A DNA stretch of 64,000 bases, from positions 7,388,401 through 7,452,400 of the forward strand of contig OX359194.1 of the NCBI GenBank assembly GCA_947172415.1, in the 5' to 3' direction. This stretch comes from Chondrosia reniformis (Eukaryota; Porifera; Demospongiae; Chondrillida; Chondrillidae). Under the pieces are notes generated by a model that was not told the DNA's origin, did no database searches, and was given only the letters and a program-made list of their open reading frames with translations. Below, in pieces: positions 36,166-48,710 of the stretch (position 1 is its first letter; each line of letters opens with the position of its first letter). Made by a program: the position numbers and the translations under genes.

Positions 36166-37378
36166 TAGGGCAAATTTGAGCTGATATCAAAATTTGCAAA
36201 ATTCATTGGAAACCTTTCATACATCTCTTTGAATACTTACACAATGTTTCAGCTTCATATCTCTCCATTTGACAGAACTACAGCACTCTAATGTACATTA
36301 AATTTCTACTATATATACGACCTTAAAGGGTGTAGCATATATATCGTGCGATACTATTATGCAAATTATCGGCATACCAAGTTAAAATGTTTTGACATGA
36401 ATGGGGCAACTAGAAACACGTAGGGACAGTCCAGAACGCAGCTGTCAGAAGGTCTTTACATAGAGGCAGGTAGCCATTATACTAGTACTGCAATTGAGAT
36501 TGAGTGTGGCTGGTTATACCAGTTTACGTTCATATCGGAACACCTCTCGCTAAAATCGTTTCTACATGGGACCAGAAAAGTTGGTCTCCTCCGCCAACCA
36601 AGACACTTACAGGATTCTATCCATTTTTCCCAGTTTCTAGATGAACCACGAATACTGGATATACCTTTAAAATGGCTTGGAACGATGCACTCATCCCGAA
36701 TTAACTTGATATAATTTGACTACATTTTTCTCGCAAATACCCTATTCTTAAGTATGGAATTGCGCCAACCACAATCGTTTCCTTTTGAAATTTTCTTGTT
36801 TAAATAGAAGCGCAAAACCTTATAAAGTAGGCCTACCTGGACACATCTCTATGGTGGTAGCGGTTCCCATAGGGGTTGGTAGCGCTTAGACTCTGAAGCT
36901 GTCTCCTAATCGGTTGGTGCCCTAGAGACGTGCTCACCAATAATCCGGATTTCGGGGGGGTTCCACGTAATGTGGGATTGGCATCTGATATCTTAGGATT
37001 CATATGAGTCGGCCATATCGAGAAGAACTGGTTCTTCTCACGCAAGTGACACCCAAAGCTCAACTCGGCAGAGCGTTACCACCGATCCCGGCCTCTGAGC
37101 GTCGTGGATGGTAGCGTTCGGTATGGTCCAACTTTTTTTCTTTGGAGTTTCGTTGGCCGTCGATCGGCAAAATTTCACTTTAACGACATCCATATCATAT
37201 ATGTGGATAGATACTGCTTCAACAACAATCAAGTACTACACAGTACATATCCATGTGTATAAGAAATCTTTCAAAGAGTTCTTTTTTCGACAAATATATA
37301 CAGTACCGCATTTTCACTCTTACACCTACTCAAGGTCGGCCATTTATAGTTTTACGCAATAAGGGTTAGTTAATGTAT
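36166..37378 (+). repeat. 1.2 kb satellite cassette, copy 2
   Basis: Near-identical to copy 1, with scattered single-base differences (for example CCCTAGAG versus CCATAGAG, and GGAGTTTCG versus GCAGTTTCG). Same TAG interrupting the long plus-strand frame. Confidence 0.9.
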
Positions 37379-38649
37379 TGTGAGAGATAGGGCAAATTTA
37401 TGTAGAAATCAAAATTTCTAAAACTGTTTGGAAATTTTTCATACATGTCTGTGAATGTAGATACCAAGTTTAAGCTTCATATTTACCGAATTGACAGAGT
37501 TACGGCACAAAATGTACATTTGTTAAGTTTATGTATGGTGAGAGATAGGGCAAATTTATGTAGAAATCAAAATTTCTCAAACTGTTTGGAAATGTTTCAT
37601 ACATGTCTGTGAATGTAGATACCAAGTTTAAGCTTCATATTTACCGAATTGACAGAGTTACGGCACAAAATGTACATTTGTTAAGTTTATGTATGGTGAG
37701 AGATAGGGCAAATTTATGTAGAAATCAAAATTTCTAAAACTGTTTGGAAATGTTTCATACATGTCTGTGAATGTAGATACCAAGTTTAAGCTTCATATTT
37801 ACCGAATTGACAGAGTTACGGCACAAAATGTACATTTGTTAAGTTTATGTATGGGGAGAGATAGGGCAAATTTATGTAGAAATCAAAATTTCTAAAACTG
37901 TTTGGAAATGTTTCATACATGTCTGTGAATGTAGATACCAAGTTTAAGCTTCATATTTACCGAATTGACAGAGTTACGGCACAAAATGTACATTTGTTAA
38001 GTTTATGTATGGGGAGAGATAGGGCAAATTTATGTAGAAATCAAAATTTCTAAAACTGTTTGGAAATGTTTCATACATGTCTGTGAATGTAGATACCAAG
38101 TTTAAGCTTCATATTTACCGAATTGACAGAGTTACGGCACAAAATGTACATTTGTTAAGTTTATGTATGGGGAGAGATAGGGCAAATTTATGTAGAAATC
38201 AAAATTTCTAAAACTGTTTGGAAATGTTTCATACATGTCTGTGAATGTAGATACCAAGTTTAAGCTTCATATTTACCGAATTGACAGAGTTACGGCACAA
38301 AATGTACATTTGTTAAGTTTATGTATGGGGAGAGATAGGGCAAATTTATGTAGAAATCAAAATTTCTAAAACTGTTTGGAAATGTTTCATACATGTCTGT
38401 GAATGTAGATACCAAGTTTAAGCTTCATATTTACCGAATTGACAGAGTTACGGTACAAAATGTACATTTGTTAAGTTTATGTATGGGGAGAGATAGGGCA
38501 AATTTATGTAGAAATCAAAATTTCTAAAACTGTTTGGAAATGTTTCATACATGTCTGTAAATGTAGATACCAAGTTTAAGCTTCATATTTACCGAATTGA
38601 CAGAGTTACGGCACAAAATGTACATTTGTTAAGTTTATGTATGGTGAGA

Positions 38650-39866
38650 TATAGGGCAAATTTGAGCTGATATCAAAATTTGCAAAATTCATTGGAAACC
38701 TTTCATACATCTCTTTGAATACTTACACAATGTTTCAGCTTCATATCTCTCCATTTGACAGAACTACAGCACTCTAATGTACATTAAATTTCTACTATAT
38801 ATACGACCTTAAAGGGTGTAGCATATATATCGTGCGATACTATTATGCAAATTATCGGCATACCAAGTTAAAATGTTTTGACATGAATGGGGCAACTAGA
38901 AACACGTAGGGACAGTCCAGAACGCAGCTGTTAGAAGGTCTTTACATAGAGGCAGGTAGCCATTATACTAGTACTGCAATTGAGATTGAGTGTGGCTGGT
39001 TATACCAGTTTACGTTCATATCGGAACACCTCTCGCTAAAATCGTTTCTACATGGGACCAGAAAAGTTGGTCTCCTCCGCCAACCAAGACACTTACAGGA
39101 TTCTATCCATTTTTCCCAGTTTCTAGATGAACCACGAATACTGGATATACCTTTAAAATGGCTTGGAACGATGCACTCATCCCGAATTAACTTGATATAA
39201 TTTGACTACATTTTTCTCGCAAATACCCTATTCTTAAGTATGGAATTGCGCCAACCACAATCGTTTCCTTTTGAAATTTTCTTGTTTAAATAGAAGCGCA
39301 AAACCTTATAAAGTAGGCCTACCTGGACACATCTCTATGGTGGTAGCGGTTCCCATAGGGGTTGGTAGCGCTTAGACTCTGAAGCTGTCTCCTAATCGGT
39401 TGGTGCCATAGAGACGTGCTCACCAATAATCCGGATTTCGGGGGGGTTCCACGTAATGTGGGATTGGCATCTGATATCTTAGGATTCATATGAGTCGGCC
39501 ATATCGAGAAGAACTGGTTCTTCTCACGCAAGTGACACCCAAAGCTCAACTCGGCAGAGCGTTACCACCGATCCCGGCCTCTGAGCGTCGTGGATGGTAG
39601 CGTTCGGTATGGTCCAACTTTTTTTCTTTGCAGTTTCGTTTGCCGTCGATCGGCAAAATTTCACTTTAACGACATCCATATCATATATGTGGATAGATAC
39701 TGCTTCAACAACAATCAAGTACTACACAGTACATATCCATGTGTATAAGAAATCTTTCAAAGAGTTCTTTTTTCGACAAATATATACAGTACCGCATTTT
39801 CACTCTTACACCTACTCAAGGTCGGCCATTTATAGTTTTACGCAATAAGGGTTAGTTAATGTATTG
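38650..39866 (+). repeat. 1.2 kb satellite cassette, copy 3
   Basis: Near-identical to copies 1 and 2; same TAG in the long frame; GTTTGCCG variant in the distal part. Confidence 0.9.
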
Positions 39867-41459
39867 TGAGAGATAGGGCAAATTTATGTAGAAATCAAAA
39901 TTTCTAAAACTGTTTGGAAATTTTTCATACATGTCTGTGAATGTAGATACCAAGTTTAAGCTTCATATTTACCGAATTGACAGAGTTACGGCACAAAATG
40001 TACATTTGTTAAGTTTATGTATGGGGAGAGATAGGGCAAATTTATGTAGAAATCAAAATTTCTCAAACTGTTTGGAAATGTTTCATACATGTCTGTGAAT
40101 GTAGATACCAAGTTTAAGCTTCATATTTACCGAATTGACAGAGTTACGGCACAAAATGTACATTTGTTAAGTTTATGTATGGGGAGAGATAGGGCAAATT
40201 TATGTAGAAATCAAAATTTCTCAAACTGTTTGGAAATGTTTCATACATGTCTGTGAATGTAGATACCAAGTTTAAGCTTCATATTTACCGAATTGACAGA
40301 GTTACGGCACAAAATGTACATTTGTTAAGTTTATGTACGTATGGGGAGAGATAGGGCAAATTTATGTAGAAATCAAAATTTCTAAAACTGTTTGGAAATG
40401 TTTCATACATGTCTGTGAATGTAGATACCAAGTTTAAGCTTCATATTTACCGAATTGACAGAGTTACGGCACAAAATGTACATTTGTTAAGTTTATGTAT
40501 GGGGAGAGATAGGGCAAATTTATGTAGAAATCAAAATTTCTAAAACTGTTTGGAAATGTTTCATACATGTCTGTGAATGTAGATACCAAGTTTAAGCTTC
40601 ATATTTACCGAATTGACAGAGTTACGGTACAAAATGTACATTTGTTAAGTTTATGTATGGGGAGAGATAGGGCAAATTTATGTAGAAATCAAAATTTCTA
40701 AAACTGTTTGGAAATGTTTCATACATGTCTGTGAATGTAGATACCAAGTTTAAGCTTCATATTTACCGAATTGACAGAGTTACGGCACAAAATGTACATT
40801 TGTTAAGTTTATGTATGGTGAGAGATAGGGCAAATTTATGTAGAAATCAAAATTTCTAAAACTGTTTGGAAATGTTTCATACATGTCTGTGAATGTAGAT
40901 ACCAAGTTTAAGCTTCATATTTACCGAATTGACAGAGTTACGGCACAAAATGTACATTTGTTAAGTTTATGTATGGTGAGAGATAGGGCAAATTTATGTA
41001 GAAATCAAAATTTCTAAAACTGTTTGGAAATGTTTCATACATGTCTGTGAATGTAGATACCAAGTTTAAGCTTCATATTTACCGAATTGACAGAGTTACG
41101 GCACATAATGTACATTTGTTAAGTTTATGTACGTATGGGGAGAGATAGGGCAAATTTATGTAGAAATCAAAATTTCTAAAACTGTTTGGAAATGTTTCAT
41201 ACATGTCTGTGAATGTAGATACCAAGTTTAAGCTTCATATTTAGCCATTTGACAGAGTTACGGCACAAAATGTACATTTGTTAAGTTTATGTATGGGGAG
41301 AGATAGGGCAAATTTATGTAGAAATCAAAATTTCTAAAACTGTTTGGAAATGTTTCATACATGTCTGTGAATGTAGATACCAAGTTTAAGCTTCATATTT
41401 ACCGAATTGACAGAGTTACGGCACAAAATGTACATTTATTAAGTTTATGTATGGTGAGA

Positions 41460-42680
41460 TATAGGGCAAATTTGAGCTGATATCAAAATTTGCAAAATTC
41501 CTTGGAAACCTTTCATACATCTCTTTGAATACTTACACAATGTTTCAGCTTCATATCTCTCCATTTGACAGAACTACAGCACTCTAATGTATATTAAATT
41601 TCTACTATATATACGACCTTAAAGGGTGTAGCATATATATCGTGCGATACTATTATGCAAATTATCGGCATACCAAGTTAAAATGTTTTGACATGAATGG
41701 GGCAACTAGAAACACGCAGGGACAGTCCAGAACGCAGCTGTCAGAAGGTCTTTACATAGAGGCAGGTAGCCATTATGCTAGTACTGCAGTTGAGATGGAG
41801 TGTGGCTGGTTATACCAGTTTACGTTCATATCGGAACACCTCTCGCTAAAATCGTTTCTACATGGGACCAGAAAAGTTGGTCTCCTCCGCCAACCAAGAC
41901 ACTTACAGGATTCTATCCATTTTTCCCAGTTTCTAGATGAACCACGAATACTGGATATACCTTTAAAATGGCTTGGAACGATGCACTCATCCCGAATTAA
42001 CTTGATATAATTTGACTACATTTTTCTCGCAAATACCCTATTCTTAAGTATGGAATTGCGCCAACCACAATCGTTTCCTTTTGAAATTTTCTTGTTTAAA
42101 TAGAAGCGCAAAACCTTATAAAGTAGGCCTACCTGGACACATCTCTATGGTGGTAGCGGTTCCCATAGGGGTTGGTAGCGCTTAGACTCTGAAGCTGTCT
42201 CCTAATCGGTTGGTGCCATAGAGACGTGCTCACCAATAATCCGGATTTCGGGGGGGTTCCACGTAATGTGGGATTGGCATCTGATATCTTAGGATTCATA
42301 TGAGTCGGCCATATCGAGAAGAACTGGTTCTTCTCACGCAAGTGACACCCAAAGCTCAACTCGGCAGAGCGTTACCACCGATCCCGGCCTCTGAGCGTCG
42401 TGGATGGTAGCGTTCGGTATGGTCCAACTTTTTTTCTTTGCAGTTTCGTTAGCCGTCGATCGGCAAAATTTCACTTTAACGACATCCATATCATATATGT
42501 GGATAGATACTGCTTCAACAACAATCAAGTATTACACAGTACATATCCATGTGTATAAGAAATCTTTCAAAGAGTTCTTTTTTCGACAAATATATACAGT
42601 ACCGCATTTTCACTCTTACACCTACTCAAGGTCGGCCATTTATAGTTTTACGCAATAAGGGTTAGTTAATGTATTGTGAG
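41460..42680 (+). repeat. 1.2 kb satellite cassette, copy 4 (frame open)
   Basis: Same cassette, but CAG replaces TAG in the long frame, giving a 122-codon open frame (41642-42010, plus). Other differences from copies 1-3 cluster there (ATGCTAG, GCAGTTG, GATGGAG). The frame shows no domain I recognise. It could be a remnant of a coding segment captured by the satellite, and this copy may be closest to the founder. Confidence 0.85.
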
Positions 42681-42955
42681 AGATAGGGCAAATTTATGTA
42701 GAAATCAAAATTTCTAAAACTGTTTGGAAATGTTTCATACATGTCTGTGAATGTAGATACCAAGTTTAAGCTTCATATTTACCGAATTGACAGAGTTACG
42801 GCACAAAATGTACATTTGTTAAGTTTATGTATGGTGAGAGATAGGGCAAATTTATGTAGAAATCAAAATTTCTAAAACTGTTTGGAAATGTTTCATACAT
42901 GTCTGTGAATGTAGATATCAAGTTAAGCTTTGTAATTACCGATTTGACAATTCAG

Positions 42956-44277
42956 TAGGCACGTTTTATAGGCTAGGGCTATTGTATACTGTATGATATT
43001 TGGATACCTATAAAGGTTTATATTGTTTGATTTAGTGTATTACTAGCTAATTGATTATTATGGCGTGTATAAATATAAGTTGTATATGTGTAGTAGTAAT
43101 TTTGAACACCATTTACATACATGTTAAATCTATGCATGATTGAGAATTTGTTCTCTTTGATCGACTGCCTGGAAGATGGCCACAGGTTGCCATTTTAATA
43201 TCACTAGAGCTAGACTCCTGAAAAATTCACCATCCAATTTGATTATCCATATAGCGTATATATATGTACACATGGCAGTTCTGTATTGTACTGAGAAACT
43301 TGATTTATCATATATATAGCTAGCCAAAATTAGCAATATTAAGAATCTGTGAATATTTTTAACTGTTGCAACATGGTATATGTATTTGCTAAATTTAAGT
43401 GTGACTATATAACATATGTTACCATATATAAAAACTTTGAAATGAGAAATATCAATTAGGAATAAATTTTACAAGAGTCAATGAATAAGTTGGAAATGGA
43501 ATGCAGAGCAATATTGCGCATTATATAAATATGCCAGCCATGGAAAGCTCTTAAGTTACAAGTAAATTTATTAACAGAGCTTGACATATAATATCATGAG
43601 CTGCATGAATTATATTTCATTACAATTGTAACTGGCACTGCATATACAGTATATGAACTGGTCAAGGTTGATCAACATGTGCAGGACTGGAAATTGGATA
43701 CTAATCTAATTTCCATTATAGCCTTAGCTTTGCATTAGTCCAATTAACTCCAAATCATTTTTCAATGTACAATACCCTAATGAAAGCATACAATAACTGT
43801 GACAATGTATATGCAACCATATCTATAGGAATATGCATGGTACTTTATAGAGATTAATGACTCAATATAGTATAAATGCAAAGTTAGATCAGGTCTTCTA
43901 GCTGATGTGTGTACAATATATACTAGATTGCATTGCAGGAAATTCATTTAATGAAGTTAATTATAAAGTTATACCAGGGCCTATGTCTTCTTTCAATTTG
44001 TTCTTTCTCATTGTCTGTTCATAAGTAAGTCATGAAATCATAGATGATAGGCTATAAATCAGACTGAGTGTAATTGTTTTAAAGATTTGAGCATGTATCA
44101 GGTTACATAAGTGGGCAAAGTAGTTTTAGCTAATCAAATATCCTTAGTCATATGACATGTACAGAACACAGAAAACCAATTAACTTCACAATCAAATATA
44201 AATATACATGGATGCATACATAATTTCATGTTATTGTTCATATATATAGATCAGCTGCATACATACAAAAGAAAAAA
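42956..44277. other. AT-rich intergenic region after satellite
   Basis: 1.3 kb of AT-rich sequence with many short open frames but no splice-bounded coding segment. It contains the 3' flank of the minus-strand CARD-like gene 2. Confidence 0.5.
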
Positions 44278-45675
44278 CTAGCATTTTTCAAAAAAGTTAG
44301 TCACCAGCTTAATCAAGCGTTGATTGTTCACTTGTTTTGCTGTACGCAGAGCTCCTCCAAACCATCCCACTCCCATGTAGAGTAAGCAGGATTCTTCCGC
44401 ATACTTGTTTGCCATTTCTTCATTTCCATCCAAGTTGTAGGCTATTGCCTGAATACTGCCTAATAATGCTTCATCAGCAACAGACAGCAACTCCTTGTCA
44501 ATTTCCTTTATGTGATCATGTATCTTTTTAAGCATATATTTACAAGCTTCAAGTTGACCATCTCTCTTGAATTTTCGTGCCACAGCCAAATCAACACGAA
44601 GTTTATCAAGGCGTGTTCTTTCCATGAACGGAACTGTCCATTCAGGGAGCTGCGAAGCTCGCTTTACAGCTTGGTGAGACAGCTTGTCCGCCAACAAGAG
44701 ATCACTTTCTGTGATGAAGTCACCACCTTCATCAACTAACACCAGTGCCTTCATCATCAGTGAGTAAACTGCAGTATAGTCGTTGGAGCATTGGCTGCTT
44801 AGCTGAATGGCAGCTTCCAGGTGCGCCATTGCTTTCTGTCTGTTCTTGCAGTGCTTCCAGTAATGACACTCTGCTAAGTTGCTATGCAGACGCAGTTGTA
44901 ACAAAAGAGAATTCGGATGGTCATTACTCCTTGTCAATACATCATCACAACTTTTGCTCAAGATTGCAGCAGCTTCACACGTTGAAGGTACGCCAGCCGC
45001 TATTCCAATTTGCTTGATTTCAGAAGGAACATTTTGTTCCATTAAGTACTTCACAGAATTTGTTGCTGTGATCGCGTTGGTTCTACGAAATCGAATCATT
45101 AAAACTACTAGTTCGTTGTGTTGCTTGCTTAACATAAAACCTGAAGGTCTAGACAAGTCCACTGTTTTAGGGACGGGTAACTTGAGTGAAGATTCGAAAT
45201 TGAATATTCGCTTAAACTCTTCTATCCAGTCTTCCTTCATATCGGTGCTGGTCGCGCTCTTTCGCCATCTAAAAGCCAAACCAGTTGGTGTTTCGCGCAC
45301 TTTCGATGTCGGGATGCTAGCTAAAGCCAGATTTGATTCTTCGGGGTTTCGGTGTGTATAAACTTGCTTTGCCTTTATAGTTAGTGTTTTCAATGCGACT
45401 TCTCCAATTTCTTGGGCAAGTTCTTTATGAGCAGGAATGTGATCTTGATGTGCACTTTCTTCCAATGCTCCCTTCAGCGCAAAAAGAGCGTCAAATTCTA
45501 GACTTCCTAAATGTTGTAGAAAGATTGTAGCGCATCTCTCTGGGTTTCTTTCTTCTTCCAGCTCCATTCTCACGGCTCTGGTAAGGAGCCCGCTCGAAGT
45601 AAGAGCGCCTAAGAGAGGACGGAAATTCAATTTTTTCGCAAAACTGACGAACAAATCCTCTAAAACGTTCTCCAT
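44278..45675 (-). CDS. CARD-like + helical (TPR-like) repeat protein, paralog 2
   Basis: 465 aa, one exon, homologous to the gene at 28572-29993. The N-terminus (residues 1-90) fits a CARD-like helical pattern better than paralog 1: FRPLLGALTSSGLLTRAVRM, ELEEERNPERCATIFLQHLG and FDALFALKGALEES. The C-terminal helical region shares RFRRTNAITATNSVKYL, IAAGVPSTCE, LRLHSNLAECHYW, LEAAIQLSSQCSNDY, ALVLVDEGG, SQLPEWTVPF and VGWFGGALRTA with its paralog. No name recognised. Intronless, opposite orientation to paralog 1, with CRYM and the satellite between them. A signalling adaptor role is inference; a structure prediction would settle whether the N-domain is a true CARD. Confidence 0.78.
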   Translation of the reverse strand: MENVLEDLFVSFAKKLNFRPLLGALTSSGLLTRAVRMELEEERNPERCATIFLQHLGSLEFDALFALKGALEESAHQDHIPAHKELAQEIGEVALKTLTIKAKQVYTHRNPEESNLALASIPTSKVRETPTGLAFRWRKSATSTDMKEDWIEEFKRIFNFESSLKLPVPKTVDLSRPSGFMLSKQHNELVVLMIRFRRTNAITATNSVKYLMEQNVPSEIKQIGIAAGVPSTCEAAAILSKSCDDVLTRSNDHPNSLLLQLRLHSNLAECHYWKHCKNRQKAMAHLEAAIQLSSQCSNDYTAVYSLMMKALVLVDEGGDFITESDLLLADKLSHQAVKRASQLPEWTVPFMERTRLDKLRVDLAVARKFKRDGQLEACKYMLKKIHDHIKEIDKELLSVADEALLGSIQAIAYNLDGNEEMANKYAEESCLLYMGVGWFGGALRTAKQVNNQRLIKLVTNFFEKC

Positions 45676-46118
45676 ATCTTTGATTTAATTTTAAATTTCA
45701 TTCTAGATATTTTGCGATTCGGATATAGATATGGCTTCATCGCGAGGAACTAAATTTGGCGGTCTATCAAAAATAAAACTAGATTTTAGTCACTGCACTG
45801 TAGAGTGTATATATGCACTATAAAATACACTCCTATTTCGTGCACACTATTACATGCATGAGTACAGCCCTAGGTACTACAATGATGATTAATAAACAAA
45901 CCTTCATCATTACAAAACATATCATCTGCTCTCATTGAACTACATGTGTATAACTTTGGTTTGAGCAATCAGAATTTTACAAATTTTGAGCTGCACACTT
46001 GAAGCATATCTTATACATTGAGACACTGCTGCAAGTGTCTCTGTTATATAGCAATTATAGTATTTCTAGACCTATATACTACTATCATTCTCATTGTCCA
46101 ATAGTTTCAATTGAATTC
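45676..46118. other. Intergenic, CARD-like gene 2 promoter / trefoil gene 3' flank
   Basis: 443 bp of AT-rich sequence. It must contain the CARD-like gene 2 5' flank and the trefoil gene 3'UTR, both transcribed leftward. No other feature seen. Confidence 0.45.
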
Positions 46119-48632
46119 TTAATAATGAATGTTCTCGGCCACTTTGACAATAAAGGTTCCATGACCACCATTTCCAGTCTCATCCGGCTCCTTGATCTTA
46201 CCATCAGGCAGTACTCCGACATGCCAGTTTGGGTTTTCTGCTTTGGCAAAGCAGATGGAGTGCGGATGCTTGTCTGGGTCAGTGGGGTCCTGCAGGATCA
46301 GTTCATCGCGAGTGGCCCCAACCTGAAGTTAGGAGAGGAGTTTGGGTGAACTTAGTGCTGTGAAGAGAGGCTAAAGCTGGCAGACTTACATCAGTATCCA
46401 GTTTGTTTTTGTGCACAGCTAGATACTTCATGGGATCCTTGTAGCACCTCAGTACCACTTTTCCTCCACCACGTGTCTCCACTATCCACTTGGCTTAAAA
46501 CAAGAACCTTATAATGCTAAAAACCAAATTTTGAAGGAAACTTGTCTTACCATAGTCTCCCCACTCTCCCTTGCAGTCAATCTCTCCGCTAGGATTGACC
46601 CTAAAGTTCTTTCCGCATGAGGCTGACGTTAAGTAGATTACATTGCCATGTTGACAGGACCACTGTATAACAAATTTAGTTAAGCACTCAATTAAGAGTA
46701 CGTTGAGTTTTAAATAAGTGACTCACATAGGCTGTAGACTTGCACTGTGTTGGTGGCAGCAAGATGGTCTACAGATGGCAGAGAAAAGGTTTCCATGGTA
46801 ACCCATTTGAACAGGACAGCTGCTATATAAACTCACGATATCCATGACGATTGGCATGAAGGAGCCATGGGCTCCCTTCCCAGTTTTGGAAGGTTCTTTA
46901 GCGTTACCGGTGGGTAGGATACCCATGTGTTGTCCTGGATGCTTGACTGACTCAAAGGAGATGTACTCCTTATCATGGTCAGAGACGTGCACCCTGAATA
47001 TGCAGTAAACGCCTCCCAATCCCTACATAAAGACATAAAATATTCCTTTAAATACCATTTAGTATTTATGTGATATTTTCCTCAGTACAGACTTAATAAT
47101 TAATTCTCACAGTACAACAGATTCTATTTAATTAATCAGACAGGCACCTATATGAAAAATCTAAGATACCATTTTCCTACATGCTATATGCCTATTCTGT
47201 AAAAGAGCCTATAGGGGAACTAAACCTGAAGAGAGCTTTGGATGAGGATACAGGAGTCTTTCCTTTCTTCTTTCATCTTCTTCTCCACTGGGTCAGACAG
47301 CCGTTTCTGGGAATTCCACCCTTCATCAGTGATCCTGGGAGTCTTGGTCTTTTTCTTTATCTTGATCTTCTGTGAATCCATCAGAGAATTTCACAGATGT
47401 CAAGCAATAAATCATAATTTGATAGGCATACCGTAATTAACAAAGAATTAATATGTAATGATACATACATCGAAAAGCTTGTCATTATTAATGGCCAAAT
47501 ATTTCGATGGGTCCTTGTTCCACCTCAGAGAAATCAGGTTAGGTCCTCTGGAGATGACAGTCCACACAGCTATTATATGCAGAGAGACAAGAATTCCAAG
47601 TAATATAATCTAATCTTATGGAAAGATGAATAGTAGCATGAGGGGTGAGGGGTGAGGGGTGAGGGGTGAGGGAGAGGTGAAAGGAGGAGATGAGAGGAAG
47701 AGAGTGAGACTAAGAGGTGAAAGGAAGAGATGAGAGGAAGATAGTGAGACTAAGAGGTGAAAGGAGAAGAGTGGAGAGAAAGGGATGGGGGTGGGAGGAT
47801 GTATGTATAGAGAGAGATACTATAGGCAAGGAACTGCATAGCTCATGCAGCCTCAACATCATGCCATGTTACATGTGGTAATTGTTACATTTCATGTAGT
47901 CCATTTTTGACATTTTGATGCTCAGAACAAGTTAGAATGTTAATTCAGGAGGACATGGACCCTCCACACCTGCTAGCCTACAAATCCAATTGGGTACATA
48001 GGTCATTGCTCTAAAATTCAATTTAAAGGGCAGTCACCTATGGCTTGAACTTTACTAATGGGAAATGAATTCAATTAGAAAGCCAACAGCCAAACACCAT
48101 TCAGCCTTCAACAACAAGTTCGACAAGGGTCTCATTCCCTTAATTAGTGGTTCGAGGAATAACTTTACATGACTTATAGAAATGCATGTTTGCTCAAATC
48201 AAGCCAGAAGTACATAAAATGGATGAAAAGGTCTTGAATGGAGACAAGTACCAGTGAAACGTCAGACACTATGGCTATGTACTAACGATGCACTCAGTGA
48301 GGCAGGCTCAATTCAATCCCTTACTCAGGTCTCCATCGCCTCCCTCGCCGTTAACTTGGTCGTTGAAGAAGCGAAGGTTCTTGTTGGTGCTGGCACACTT
48401 CAACCTGACAACATTTCCGTGCTGCAAACTCACCTGTGTGCAAAAGAAAACTCATTATCCACACGTGTTACATGTCGTGGTAATCCTACCAGTGCTACAA
48501 GTTAACTTACTCCAGCATTATTTGTGGCGGTGAACTTTCCGAGTGGAAAAGACTATTAAACAGAATACACATTAAAATAATTTATTGTCTACTTAAACGC
48601 GTTCTACCGAATGATTTAATCATCATTACCAT
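46119..48632 (-). CDS. Tandem beta-trefoil (fascin-like) protein
   Basis: Ten exons (minus): 48630-48632 (ATG only), 48511-48552, 48325-48433, 47469-47569, 47226-47369, 46837-47022, 46727-46768, 46551-46662, 46390-46493, 46119-46322; 348 aa, all phases close. It consists of two similar halves: LQHGNVVRLKCASTNKNLRF / CQHGNVIYLTSASCGKNFRV; SLRWNKDPSKYLAINNDKL / VLRCYKDPMKYLAVHKNKL; HMGILPTGNAKEP and GKGAHGSF / HVGVLPDGKIKEP and GNGGHGTF. This repeat style fits two beta-trefoils of the fascin/actin-crosslinker kind, but no family name is certain. A Lys-rich insert (KIKIKKKTKTPR, exon 5) breaks the first trefoil only. No signal peptide, so probably cytosolic. A copy of exon 5 lies at 61486-61693. 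Confidence 0.75.
47637..47800 (+). repeat. Purine-rich repeats in trefoil gene intron
   Basis: GGGGTGA repeated about five times, followed by direct copies of a 43-bp-scale purine unit (GAGATGAGAGGAAGA and GTGAGACTAAGAGGTGAAAGGA). Lies in the 755-bp intron between exons 3 and 4 of the minus-strand trefoil gene, so the transcript is pyrimidine-rich there. Confidence 0.8.
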
Positions 48633-48710
48633 TTCGTGGTTCTCTCTCACAAATTAACCAAACAATAGACTTTGTGCAATGCAGTCGAGGTGAAACGCTG
48701 TACAAGATTG

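Larger units (their letters stand above)
32730..42955 (+). repeat. Composite satellite: 158-bp units interrupted by four 1.2 kb cassettes
   Basis: The basic unit is 158 bp (core GGGCAAATTTATGTAGAAAT, then AAAACTGTTTGGAAATGTTT, and GACAGAGTTACGGCAC), with some 162-bp variants carrying an extra CGTA. Blocks: about 11 units (32730-34480), 3 (35690-36165), 8 (37385-38655), 10 (39870-41465) and about 1.7 (42680-42955). The blocks are separated by cassettes that each begin with the same strongly diverged unit. Edge units are the most degenerate, as expected for an array homogenised by unequal exchange. Confidence 0.95.

Noticed and set aside
30436..42010. Reassignment of TAG to a sense codon (TAG in CRYM and in three cassettes)
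   Set aside because: TAG is the natural terminator of Jun, RAD54L and other intact genes here, so a changed code is not supported.
32730..42955. CRISPR-like array
   Set aside because: Repeat units are directly adjacent with no unique spacers, in a eukaryotic context; it is a satellite.
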